DNA from: Micromonospora noduli
Lineage (GTDB): Bacteria; Actinomycetota; Actinomycetes; Mycobacteriales; Micromonosporaceae
Reading direction: 5' to 3'
Length of the DNA: 64,000 nt
Assembly: GCF_003264365.1 (NCBI RefSeq)
Contig: NZ_PYAK01000003.1
Coordinates: forward strand, 221,594 to 285,593
In this document: positions 54,726 through 63,032 of the stretch, one piece after another
How positions within the stretch are numbered: the stretch's first letter is position 1
How the letters are laid out: every line of letters begins with the position of its first letter
Notes under the pieces: model-generated
The model's database searches: none
The model's input: the letters and a program-made list of their open reading frames with translations, nothing else
Told to the model about the DNA's origin: nothing
Position numbers and translations under genes: made by a program

Positions 54726-55607
54726 ATGGATCTGCCCGAGGGACTCGACTGGGTACGCGGGACACCCGCCGGTCGCGCCTGGCTGGCCGCACTCCCGACG
54801 TGGCTGACGGAGTGCGCCGAACGGTGGTCGCTGCGGGTCGACCCGCCCTTCCGGCAGGCGTACGCGTCACTGGCGCTCCCCGCCCACCTGCCCGACGGCA
54901 CGGCGGCGGTGCTGAAACTCCAGTACCCCGACGAGGAAAGCCGGCACGAGGCCGACGCCCTGGCCCGCTGGGACGGCGACGCGGCGATTCGTCTGCTCGC
55001 CCACGACCCCGGGCGGCGTGCCCTGCTGCTCGAACGCTGCCAGCCCGGCACTCCCCTGCACGACCTTCCGCCGGACCGAGCGCTGGACGTGGTGATCGGA
55101 CTGCTCCCCCGGCTCTGGCGACCGGCCGGCGCGCCGTTCACCCCGCTGGCACAGGAGGCCGCCGGTTGGATCAACCGGATGCCCAGGGCCTGGGAACGGG
55201 CCGGCCGACCGTACGAGCGACGGCTGCTCGACGCGGCGCTCGACCTGCTCACCGGCCTGGCGTCGAGCCAGGGCGAGCAGGTGCTGGTCAACCAGGACCT
55301 GCACGCCGGCAACATCCTCGCCACCGACACGCTCGCCGCCTACCGAGGGCCGTGGCTGGCGATCGACCCGAAGCCGCTGACCGGGGAACGGGAGTTCTCG
55401 GTCGTACCGATGGTGCGCGGCCCGGAGTTGGGCCACTCACCGGCCGCCGTCCGGCATCGGCTGCACCGGCTCAGCACCGGACTGGGGCTGGACCCCGAAC
55501 GGGTCCGAGGTTGGACGATCGGGCACACGCTGGCCTGGAGCGTCGCCGACGACACAGTCTTCCCCGAGAAGATCGAAGTGGTCCGCTGGCTGCTCGACAC
55601 CGACTGA
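54726..55607 (+). CDS. Aminoglycoside/hydroxyurea phosphotransferase family protein
   Basis: 293 aa from ATG 54726 with AGGAG six bases upstream. The APH(6)/hur-type kinase fold is seen in AAVLKLQYPDEESRHE (ATP lysine), the catalytic loop VNQDLHAGNIL near residue 188 and IDPKPLTGERE near 213 (metal Asp). Members phosphorylate streptomycin, hydroxyurea or unknown metabolites. Resistance is possible but unproven. Confidence 0.9.
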   Translation: MDLPEGLDWVRGTPAGRAWLAALPTWLTECAERWSLRVDPPFRQAYASLALPAHLPDGTAAVLKLQYPDEESRHEADALARWDGDAAIRLLAHDPGRRALLLERCQPGTPLHDLPPDRALDVVIGLLPRLWRPAGAPFTPLAQEAAGWINRMPRAWERAGRPYERRLLDAALDLLTGLASSQGEQVLVNQDLHAGNILATDTLAAYRGPWLAIDPKPLTGEREFSVVPMVRGPELGHSPAAVRHRLHRLSTGLGLDPERVRGWTIGHTLAWSVADDTVFPEKIEVVRWLLDTD

Positions 55608-55633
55608 GCTCCGGCTCGGCCCGACCCAGCTCC

Positions 55634-55705
55634 GCGATCTTGCACTCGCTGTCCCGACCCAAGGTGCATATCCACCCATGCCAACAACAGAAACTGCAAG
55701 ATCGC
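55634..55705. repeat. Palindromic repeat, family C
   Basis: 11-bp arms GCGATCTTGCA (55634-55644) and its complement (55695-55705) enclosing about 50 bases, in the gap between the phosphotransferase and the glycosylase genes. Sequence unlike families A and B. Confidence 0.55.
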
Positions 55706-55744
55706 CGCGAGGCGGGCACCGGGGCGCGGGACGGGCAGGGCGGT

Positions 55745-56554
55745 TCAGCCGGCCTGGCAGGTACGGCACCAGTACAGGTTGCGGCCCGCCAACTCGCCGC
55801 GACTGACCTCGGTGCCGCAGACGTGGCAGGGCGCTCCCGGGCGGCGGTAGACGTACACCTCGCCGCCGTGCCGGTCCACCCGCGCCGGCCGGCCCATCGC
55901 CTCCGGCAGGTGCGCGTCGCGGACCGTGTCGATCCGGCCGTGCTCGACCGCGAGCCGCATCAAGCCGACCAGGTCGCCCCAGAGCGCGTCCCAGCCGGTC
56001 CTGGTCAACTGTCGGCCGGGCATCGTCGGCGGCAGCCCCGCCCGGAACAGCGCCTCGGTCACGAAGATCAAACCGGTGCCGGCCACCACCGACTGGTCCA
56101 GCAGCAGCGCGGCGAGAGGGGTGGGGCTGCGGGCGATGCGGGCGTACGCCTGCTCCGGGTCGGCGTCGGCGCGCAACGGGTCCGGCCCGAGGCGATCCCG
56201 CAGCGCGGCCACCTCGGGTGGGGTGAGCAGCTCACAGGCCGTCGGCCCGCGCAGGTCGAGCCAGTGCCGGTCGCTGGCCAGCCGTAGTCGCACCTGCCCG
56301 ACCGGCTCCGGCGGCTCCCCCGGCCCGTCGGTGAACTTGCCGTACAACCCGAGGTGTACGTGCAACGTCAGCTCGCCGGCGTAGTGGTGCAGCAGGTGCT
56401 TCCCGTACGCCTCGGTGCCTTCCAGCACCGTCCCGGAGAGCCGGGCGGCACCCTCGGCGAAGCGGCCCTGCGGGCTGGCGACGTGCAGCTTGTCCCCGGC
56501 GAACAACTCGGCGTGCCGGGCCGCCAGGCGATGGATCGTGTGTCCCTCTGGCAC
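55745..56554 (-). CDS. Fpg/Nei-family DNA glycosylase
   Basis: 269 aa from a GTG at 56554, so that after Met removal the chain begins with the catalytic Pro-Glu (PEGHTIHR). Beta-region lysine in AYGKHLLHH; H2TH region PLRADADPEQAYARI..VAGTGLIFVTE; C-terminal zinc finger CHVCG..YWCRTC. It excises oxidised bases by N-glycosylase/lyase action. The PEGHTIHR start and H2TH features resemble actinobacterial Nei2 more than MutM. Confidence 0.92.
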   Translation of the reverse strand: MPEGHTIHRLAARHAELFAGDKLHVASPQGRFAEGAARLSGTVLEGTEAYGKHLLHHYAGELTLHVHLGLYGKFTDGPGEPPEPVGQVRLRLASDRHWLDLRGPTACELLTPPEVAALRDRLGPDPLRADADPEQAYARIARSPTPLAALLLDQSVVAGTGLIFVTEALFRAGLPPTMPGRQLTRTGWDALWGDLVGLMRLAVEHGRIDTVRDAHLPEAMGRPARVDRHGGEVYVYRRPGAPCHVCGTEVSRGELAGRNLYWCRTCQAG

Positions 56555-56666
56555 AGGTGCCAAGGATAGCCAGCCCCGCCCGATGGGAGCGCGCTGATCG
56601 GCTCGGCCCAGCGCCGCCTCGACCGACCCAGCCCTCGCCACGTCGATCCACTCGGTCCCTGCGGCG

Positions 56667-56745
56667 TTGATCGACTCGGGCTCCAGGAAACCGCGGTGTT
56701 GCAAGGAGCGGGACACCCCGACTTCCAGGAAGGCGAGTCGATCAA
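56667..56745. repeat. Long imperfect palindrome, family A copy 2
   Basis: 12-bp perfect ends TTGATCGACTCG / CGAGTCGATCAA (56667-56678 with 56734-56745), with inner segments sharing GGAAACC, GGGACACCCCG and TTCCAGGAA with the copy at 19374-19458. Lies between the glycosylase and the next gene; the rest of 56555-56901 shows no gene. Confidence 0.75.
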
Positions 56746-56901
56746 GGCCGGACCCAACCGGGACCAGGGCCGGTCAAGGCCGGTCTCGGCGGCCGTACCC
56801 AGGATTGGTGTCAGGAAACGCCCAGGTGGGTATTTGAGGGCCGACACCGCGTGGGTGCCACCCTTTCCGTCGGCCACCACGCATTCATCAGGAGGTGTGT
56901 A

Positions 56902-57813
56902 GTGGTCAGGATTCCTTCGCTGTCCCGCCGGTCCGAGCCGGCACCGACGCGGGACGAGAACCTCGACGGCCGCGTTGACGGCCGCGACACCCCGGTCACC
57001 GAGACCGGTCAGTCCGACGACAGCGTCGGCCGCCCGGTGGTCACCGACCGGGACGCCGACCAGACGACGTACCGCAGCGCCGGCGCGACCGGCGGCCAGA
57101 CCAGCGAGGCCGAGCGGCGGGCCAACGAGCGGGCGGCGGTGGCCCGAGCCGCCACCGCGCGACCGGTGGAGACCGAGTCGCGGGGCACCGCTTCCCGCCC
57201 GGTCGCACCCGAGCCCGTGAACGGCGGCACGGCACGGCCGGTCGCACCCGAGCCGGTGAACGGCACGACCAGCCCGGTCACACCCGAGCCCCGCACCGGC
57301 ACCGCCAACAAGGTGGAGACCGGGTCCCGGCCCACCGTCGCCCCGACCACGGCGCGCGCCGCCGAGCGGGACGCCGACCCCGACAGCACCACCCGTCGGC
57401 CGGACACCACCGACCGGGTCACCACCGACCGCCCGGTCGACCCGACCCCGGGCGTGAGCACGCCCGAGCCGCCGGTGACGCGTGGCCCGAAGCCGCGGGC
57501 CAGCCTGCTCGCCACCCTCGGCCTGATCGTGTCGGTCGCCGGCGCGATGTTCGTGCTGACCGGCACCCTGGCCGGGTACGGCATCGGGCTCGGCGCGTTC
57601 GGTGCGGTGCTCGCGGTGCTCGGCCTGATGGCCACCCGTCGTCGGCATGTCGCCGGCAAGACCGACGCGCTCTTCGGCGTGCTGATCGGGCTGGCCGCGG
57701 TCGTGATCGGGGTGCTCGCGATGACCGGCCAGTTCGACTGGCCAACCACCGACGGCGACTGGGTGCCGCGCTTCCGAGAGTGGCTTGACTCACAGTTTGT
57801 GGATCGTTTCTAG
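56902..57813 (+). CDS. Membrane protein with a long disordered Thr/Pro/Glu-rich N-terminus
   Basis: 303 aa from a GTG at 56902 with AGGAGG spaced six bases from it. The first ~195 residues are low-complexity and charged, with repeated PVAPEPVNG units. The C-terminus has about four TM segments (LLATLGLIVSVAGAMFVLTG, YGIGLGAFGAVLAVLGLMA, ALFGVLIGLAAVVIGVLAM) and ends WLDSQFVDRF. No named family. A terminator hairpin follows. Confidence 0.75.
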   Translation: MVRIPSLSRRSEPAPTRDENLDGRVDGRDTPVTETGQSDDSVGRPVVTDRDADQTTYRSAGATGGQTSEAERRANERAAVARAATARPVETESRGTASRPVAPEPVNGGTARPVAPEPVNGTTSPVTPEPRTGTANKVETGSRPTVAPTTARAAERDADPDSTTRRPDTTDRVTTDRPVDPTPGVSTPEPPVTRGPKPRASLLATLGLIVSVAGAMFVLTGTLAGYGIGLGAFGAVLAVLGLMATRRRHVAGKTDALFGVLIGLAAVVIGVLAMTGQFDWPTTDGDWVPRFREWLDSQFVDRF

Positions 57814-58151
57814 CGGGCACTGTTCCGCTCGCCGGTGATGCACCGGCGAACAGCCGGCGGTTCGCCGGCAGCCCGATCTCATCCGGTGGTTCACCGGCCG
57901 GGCGACACCCTTTCAGGGGCGGCGGTTCGCCGCCCCTGAAGTGTTTCCGGGGCCAGGCCCGAAACACAACTCCCGCCCCAGGTGGGCCCCAACGCAATGA
58001 TTCACAGTTGGAGAGCGCCCAGACGCAACGAATATTCGGTCTGCGCAACTCTCGGTGGTGGATCCTGCCGCTGACGCCGCATACCGTTGAGCAACGGCGC
58101 CAGCCCGTGGGCCACGGTGGCCGGGCGCGCCCGACCCCTGGGAGCAGGACA
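57814..58151. other. Intergenic region with terminator and ddaH leader
   Basis: 338 bases without a gene. It starts with GC-rich inverted repeats, holds the perfect 13-bp hairpin 57912-57940 (described separately), then a smaller inverted repeat at about 57942-57966 (TGTTTC..GAAACA). The last 150 bases lead into ddaH and presumably contain its promoter, though no clear -35/-10 pair was found. Confidence 0.5.
57912..57940 (+). terminator. Terminator hairpin
   Basis: 13-bp perfect inverted repeat with a 3-base loop (57912-57924 with 57928-57940), about 100 bases past the membrane protein stop. Confidence 0.75.
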
Positions 58152-58973
58152 ATGACGATGGACGCCACCAGCCAGCGCCTGTTGATGTGCCGGCCGACGT
58201 ACTTCGCCGTCGATTACGCGATCAACCCCTGGATGGACCCGAGCGCGCCGGTCGACGCCGCGCTGGCCGTCCGGCAGTGGGAGCAGCTGCGCCAGACGTA
58301 CCTTGACCTGGGCCACACCGTCGAGGAGATCACTCCGGTGCCCGGCCTGCCCGACATGGTCTTCGCCGCCAACGGCGGCACCGTGATCGACGGCAAGGCG
58401 ATGGCCGTGCAGTTCCGCGACCCGCAGCGCGCCGACGAGGCGCCGGCGTACCGGGCCTGGTTCGAGGCCGCCGGCTTCGAGATGTACGACCCGAAGCACG
58501 TCAACGAGGGCGAGGGCGACGTCCTGCTGGCCGGTGACCACCTGCTGGCCGGCACCGGCTTCCGCACGGCGCACGCCGCACACGCCCAGTTGCAGGAGGT
58601 CTTCGGCTACCCGGTGATCACCATGCAGCTTGTCGACCCGCGCTTCTACCACCTGGACACCGCGTTGACAGTGCTCGACGAGCGGACCGTGGCGTACCTG
58701 CCGGAGGCGTTCTCCCCGGGCAGCCAGGCTGTGCTGCGCCGGCTGTTCCCCGACGCGGTGCACGCCACCATGGCCGACGCCGAGGTGCTGGGGCTGAACG
58801 CGGTCAGCGACGGGCGGCACGTGGTGCTGCCCGCGCAGGCCACCGACCTGGCCGCCAAGCTGCGCGACCGGGGCTACGAGACCATCGGGGTCGACCTGTC
58901 CGAGCTACGTAAGGCCGGCGGCGGACCGAAGTGCTGCACGCTGCGACTCCGTCAGGGAAAGGCAAGCAAGTGA
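58152..58973 (+). CDS. ddaH: Dimethylargininase (DDAH) / amidinotransferase-fold enzyme
   Basis: 273 aa from ATG 58152 with GGAG upstream. Guanidino-modifying enzyme fold: PDMVFAANGG (substrate Asp/Asn region), the catalytic His in FYHLDTAL near residue 166, and the catalytic Cys in GGGPKCCTL near 261. It hydrolyses methylated arginine (or a related guanidine) to citrulline plus amine. Overlaps rocD (GTGA), so the pair forms one translational unit. The exact substrate is inferred from family. Confidence 0.88.
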   Translation: MTMDATSQRLLMCRPTYFAVDYAINPWMDPSAPVDAALAVRQWEQLRQTYLDLGHTVEEITPVPGLPDMVFAANGGTVIDGKAMAVQFRDPQRADEAPAYRAWFEAAGFEMYDPKHVNEGEGDVLLAGDHLLAGTGFRTAHAAHAQLQEVFGYPVITMQLVDPRFYHLDTALTVLDERTVAYLPEAFSPGSQAVLRRLFPDAVHATMADAEVLGLNAVSDGRHVVLPAQATDLAAKLRDRGYETIGVDLSELRKAGGGPKCCTLRLRQGKASK

Positions 58974-60187
58974 TAGTGGATGACAAGCTGCGTACGCCGG
59001 GAGCGGTCCGGGACGCCGAGCGCTGGACTGCGCACAACTACCACCCGCTGCCGGTGGTTATCTCGTCCGCCGAGGGCGCCTGGCTCACCGACGTGGACGG
59101 CCGCCGCTACCTGGACTGCCTGGCCGGCTACTCGGCGCTGAACTTCGGCCACCGGCATCCGCAGCTGATCGCCGCCGCGCACGCCCAACTGAACCGGCTG
59201 ACGCTGACCAGCCGGGCGTTCATCCACGACCAGTTCGCCGACTTCTGCCGGGAGCTGGCCGAGCTGTGCGGCAAGGACCTCGTGCTGCCGATGAACACCG
59301 GCGCCGAGGCGGTGGAGACCGGGATCAAGGTGGCCCGCAAGTGGGGCTACCAGGTCAAGGGCGTGGCCGCCGGGCAGGCCAACATCGTGGTCGCCGAGGG
59401 CAACTTCCACGGGCGGACCACCACCATCGTGAGCTTCTCCACCGACGAGGACGCCCGCGCCGACTTCGGGCCGTACACCCCGGGGTTCACTGTCGTGCCG
59501 TATGGCGACCTGGACGCGCTGACCGCCGCGATCGACGAGAACACAGTGGCCGTGCTGCTGGAGCCGATCCAGGGCGAGCAGGGTGTGGTGGTGCCGCCGG
59601 AGGGTTACCTGCCGGGTGTACGCCAGGTCTGCACCGAGCGCAACGTGCTGTTCATAGCCGACGAGATCCAGTCGGGTCTGGGACGTACCGGCGCGACCTT
59701 CGCCTGTGACCACGAGGGCGTGGTGCCGGACATGTACCTGCTCGGCAAGGCGCTCGGCGGCGGCATCGTGCCGGTGTCCGCGGTGGCCGCGAACGCCGAC
59801 GTGCTCGGCGTGCTCAAGCCCGGCCAGCACGGCTCCACCTTCGGCGGCAACCCGCTCGCCTGCGCGGTGGCGATCGAGGTGGTCCGGCTGCTGGCCACCG
59901 GCGAGTTCCAGCGCCGCTCGGCCGAGCTGGGTGAGCGGCTGCGGGCCGGCCTGGAAGGGCTGGTCGGCAAGGGCCTCGTGGGGGTACGCGTCCGTGGCCT
60001 GTGGGCCGGTCTGGATATCGACCCGGCGCTGATGAGCGGTCGGGAGGCGTGTGAGCGGCTCGCCGCGCGCGGAGTCCTCGCCAAGGACACCCACGGCTCC
60101 ACCATCCGGCTCGCCCCGCCGCTGGTGATCACCGAGGAGGAGATCGACCTGGCGGTGACCCAGCTGGCCGAGGTGCTGGCCGGCTGA
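58970..60187 (+). CDS. rocD: Ornithine--oxo-acid transaminase
   Basis: 405-aa class III PLP aminotransferase from a GTG at 58970. The PLP lysine is in YLLGKALGGG near residue 259; MNTGAEAVETGIKVARKWG and LLEPIQGEQGV..DEIQSGLGRTG are the family landmarks. It converts ornithine to glutamate semialdehyde. With ddaH it suggests arginine/ornithine-type catabolism. A terminator follows. Confidence 0.93.
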   Translation: MIVDDKLRTPGAVRDAERWTAHNYHPLPVVISSAEGAWLTDVDGRRYLDCLAGYSALNFGHRHPQLIAAAHAQLNRLTLTSRAFIHDQFADFCRELAELCGKDLVLPMNTGAEAVETGIKVARKWGYQVKGVAAGQANIVVAEGNFHGRTTTIVSFSTDEDARADFGPYTPGFTVVPYGDLDALTAAIDENTVAVLLEPIQGEQGVVVPPEGYLPGVRQVCTERNVLFIADEIQSGLGRTGATFACDHEGVVPDMYLLGKALGGGIVPVSAVAANADVLGVLKPGQHGSTFGGNPLACAVAIEVVRLLATGEFQRRSAELGERLRAGLEGLVGKGLVGVRVRGLWAGLDIDPALMSGREACERLAARGVLAKDTHGSTIRLAPPLVITEEEIDLAVTQLAEVLAG

Positions 60188-60201
60188 CCCGGGAACGTGG
60201 T

Positions 60202-60237
60202 GAAAGGCGGGCGTCGGGGTTCCGGCGCCCGCCTTTC
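60202..60237. terminator. Bidirectional terminator between rocD and the FHA gene
   Basis: 12-bp perfect inverted repeat (60202-60213 with 60226-60237), between the convergent rocD and FHA genes. Confidence 0.8.
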
Positions 60238-60240
60238 GTG

Positions 60241-61395
60241 TCAGGGGCGGGGTAGGCGCATGGCCATGGTCGGGGCCTCGGCCATCACCGAGGTGGGGGT
60301 GAACGGGGCGCCGGTGGGCAACTCCTCGGCCCGACCGATCTGCACCCCCGGATACAGCTCCACCATGTCGTTCTCGCCCAGCACCCGGGACTGCTGCGGG
60401 GCCAGCGGGATCCGGTCGGACTCGGCCATCGAACCGGCCGGGCGGATGCCGGAGCCGTTGGTGCTGACGTCGGTCACGATGACCTCGCCGACCCGCAGCT
60501 CGAAGCGGACGTGACCACGACTGATCCAGCGACGGGCCTCGTCGTTGAGCCACTGCCCGAGCATGATCCCGCCGTCCTGCTCCGGAGCCCGACCGGCCAC
60601 GATCGGCTGCTCCTCGCTGAGCACGAACCGCCGCCGGACCAGGCCGCCGACGCGCACCGCGAGCACCTCGGTACGCGGACGCGGGCCGCCGTCACCGAGC
60701 CGTACGCCGTGCCGCGGGCAGGTCGGCACGCCGTTGCGCAGGGCGGGCGGCGGCTGCGCTGCGGGGCTGCGGTCTGCGCCCCCGGCCAGGTCGGCGAACG
60801 CGCCACCCCCACCGCCACCGCCGAACAGCGCGCAGCCCGACTCCGGGCAGCGCCACTGGCGGGCCAGCAGCTTGACGCCGGTCGGCGACCGCTTGCCGGC
60901 CACCGGCGAGTGCCCACCACCGACGTGGGCGATGAACACCGGCCCGCCGGCGCCCGGCACCGGCGCGACCACCCGACCGGGCTGCTCGACCAGCCACGGG
61001 AACCGCCCGCGCAACCCGTCGAAGCGGACCCGGCTGAGCACCGGCAGACCGAGCAGGTCGGCGACCTCCAACATCCGGTCACCCGGGTTGTCGAGCACCT
61101 CGACGAGCCCGTCGTCGGCCCAGCGGCGGACGACCATCCGCTCGTTTGAGGTGAGGTCGGCGTCGGAGAGCAACGCCCGGTGCACCACCGCGTAGACCTG
61201 GACGCTGTCCTCCTCCAACTCGCGGGAGAGCGCGTCGATGACCATGCCGAGGCGGAGCAGGCTGGCCGGCCGACCACCGTCGATGTCCTGGTAGCGGATC
61301 ACCTCGGCCAGATCGACCACGGCTCGGGCCAGTGACGGGTCCGTGCAGACCCGACCCTCGATGGCATCCAGAACCTTGCTGATCTCGAATCTCAT
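60241..61395 (-). CDS. FHA-domain protein
   Basis: 384 aa. N-terminal helical region of about 150 residues, then two Cys motifs (CPESGCALF and CPRHG near 230), then a forkhead-associated phosphothreonine-binding domain at the C-terminus (RRWISRGHVRFELRVGEVIV, TDVSTNGSGIRP). FHA proteins read Ser/Thr-kinase phosphorylation. Overlaps the pterin dehydratase stop by 4 bases (ATGA), so they are co-translated. Confidence 0.88.
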   Translation of the reverse strand: MRFEISKVLDAIEGRVCTDPSLARAVVDLAEVIRYQDIDGGRPASLLRLGMVIDALSRELEEDSVQVYAVVHRALLSDADLTSNERMVVRRWADDGLVEVLDNPGDRMLEVADLLGLPVLSRVRFDGLRGRFPWLVEQPGRVVAPVPGAGGPVFIAHVGGGHSPVAGKRSPTGVKLLARQWRCPESGCALFGGGGGGGAFADLAGGADRSPAAQPPPALRNGVPTCPRHGVRLGDGGPRPRTEVLAVRVGGLVRRRFVLSEEQPIVAGRAPEQDGGIMLGQWLNDEARRWISRGHVRFELRVGEVIVTDVSTNGSGIRPAGSMAESDRIPLAPQQSRVLGENDMVELYPGVQIGRAEELPTGAPFTPTSVMAEAPTMAMRLPRP

Positions 61396-61685
61396 GCCGC
61401 ACTCCGGACGATGTCGTCAATTCGCCGAGCCAGCTCGATGTCCCGGTGGGTGACCCCACCGGCCGAGTGCGTGACACAGCGGAAGGTCAGGGTCCGCCAT
61501 CGGATGTCGATGTCGGGATGGTGGTCGAGCTCCTCGGCCACCGTCGCCACCCGGTCCACCACCGCGATGGCCGCCGGGAAACTGCCGAGCTGCGCGGTAC
61601 GACCGATGCCGGTCGGGTCACCCGACCAGTCGGGCAACCGGCTCAGCTCTTCTCGCACCGCGTCCGCGGTGAGCAGGTCTGCCAT
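61392..61685 (-). CDS. 4a-hydroxytetrahydrobiopterin dehydratase
   Basis: 97-aa PCD/DCoH family protein. Core motif EELDHHPDIDIRWRTLTFRC with the catalytic His pair, and VTHRDIELARRID. It recycles 4a-hydroxytetrahydropterin. No aromatic amino-acid hydroxylase is nearby, which is usual in actinobacteria. Co-transcribed with the FHA gene. Confidence 0.92.
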   Translation of the reverse strand: MADLLTADAVREELSRLPDWSGDPTGIGRTAQLGSFPAAIAVVDRVATVAEELDHHPDIDIRWRTLTFRCVTHSAGGVTHRDIELARRIDDIVRSAA

Positions 61686-61775
61686 GACCAGACCCTACCG
61701 GTGGGACGGCTGGCTGACCGGACGCGCTCCCTCGAGCCCAGGGTCTCCTGCCGGCGGTGCCGGCCAGAAACGCGA

Positions 61776-61809
61776 CGGCGGGGCGGCATCATCAGATGCC
61801 GCCCCGCCG
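61776..61809 (-). terminator. Terminator of the desaturase gene
   Basis: 14-bp perfect inverted repeat with a 6-base loop (61776-61789 with 61796-61809). Confidence 0.8.
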
Positions 61810-61821
61810 ATCAGTATCGCG

Positions 61822-61863
61822 TCAGCCGCGCAGCGGCCGTGCTGTTCAGCCGCGCAGCGGCCG
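61822..61863 (-). repeat. Tandem duplication of the desaturase 3' end
   Basis: An 18-base block recurs exactly, 24 bases apart (61822-61839 and 61846-61863). The right copy carries the last codons and stop of the desaturase; the left copy repeats them downstream of the stop. Confidence 0.8.
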
Positions 61864-62895
61864 CCCCACCTCGTGCAGGTGACCGAGCGCCTGCCGGTAC
61901 GACTCGACCAGCCCGGTCTCGGCGTACGGGATGCCCTGCTCGACGCAGTAGGCCCGCACGATCGGCTGGGCCCGGCGCAGGTTGGCGCGCGGCATGTTCG
62001 GGAAGAGGTGGTGCTCGATCTGGTAGTTGAGACCGCCGAGCGTGGTGTCCACCAGCCGGCTGCCGCGCACGTTGCGGGAGGTCAGCACCTGCTTACGCAG
62101 GAAGTCCAGCTCGTCCTCGGCGGTCGGCATCGGCATGCCCTTGTGGTTCGGCGCGAACGCGCAGCCCATGTAGAGGCCCCACAGCGCCTGGTGCACGACG
62201 GCGAAGAGCAGCGCCTTGACCGGGGACATGACCGCCAACAGCAGCGCCACGTAGGCGGCGGTGTGCGCGACGAGCAACGCCGCCTCGACCGCCCGGTGCC
62301 GCATCGGGACGGCGTACTTGCCGTCCTCCCGGCCGACGATCGCCTTGATGCTCGCCACGTGCAGGCTCAGACCCTCGAGCAGCAGCATCGGGAAGAAGAA
62401 GTACGCCTGCCGCTGAGCCATCCAACGGCCGAACCCCCTGGTCTCCAACGCCTGCTCGGGCGTCCACACCAGGGCCCCCGCGCCGACGTCCGGGTCCTCG
62501 TCCTCGTGGTTCGGGTTGGCGTGGTGCCGGTTGTGCTTGTCGACCCACCAGCCGTAGCTGATCCCCACCGCCACGTTGCCGGCGAACAGCCCCACCACCT
62601 CGCTGGGGCCACGCCGACGGAACATCTGGCGGTGCCCGGCGTCGTGACCGAGGAACGCGACCTGGGTGGTGGCCACGGCCATCAGGGCCGCGAGCGGAAG
62701 CTGCCACCAGGAGTCACCGAGCAGGAACACGGCCACCCAGCCGGCCACGAACGCACCGAGGGTGAGCACGATGCGGGTGACATACCAGCCGGGGCGCCGC
62801 TCCAGCAGGCCCGCCTGGCTGATCCGTCGGGACAACTGTGCGTAGTCACTGCCTCGCCGTCGTACCGGCGGTTCCGCCACCGCTCCGAGCGCCAT
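61846..62895 (-). CDS. Membrane fatty acid desaturase
   Basis: 349 aa from ATG 62895 with GGGAG upstream. Three His boxes for the di-iron centre: LGHDAGHRQM, HNRHHANPNH and QIEHHLFPNM. Four TM segments. It belongs to the acyl-lipid/acyl-CoA front-end type (DesA/Ole1-like with HxxxHH boxes) and introduces a double bond using O2 and an electron donor. The adjacent duplication lies past its stop codon. Confidence 0.92.
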   Translation of the reverse strand: MALGAVAEPPVRRRGSDYAQLSRRISQAGLLERRPGWYVTRIVLTLGAFVAGWVAVFLLGDSWWQLPLAALMAVATTQVAFLGHDAGHRQMFRRRGPSEVVGLFAGNVAVGISYGWWVDKHNRHHANPNHEDEDPDVGAGALVWTPEQALETRGFGRWMAQRQAYFFFPMLLLEGLSLHVASIKAIVGREDGKYAVPMRHRAVEAALLVAHTAAYVALLLAVMSPVKALLFAVVHQALWGLYMGCAFAPNHKGMPMPTAEDELDFLRKQVLTSRNVRGSRLVDTTLGGLNYQIEHHLFPNMPRANLRRAQPIVRAYCVEQGIPYAETGLVESYRQALGHLHEVGRPLRG

Positions 62896-63032
62896 CGCTG
62901 CTCCCGTTCCGCTTGCGCCCGTACCGGGGTGGTTCGGGCTTAATGTCAAGTCTCCCGATCGCAGTAGCGGTGAGTAAACCCGACAACCCCCGAATGGGGG
63001 GTAGGGCAGGCCCTACCCCCCATTGGTTCGAC

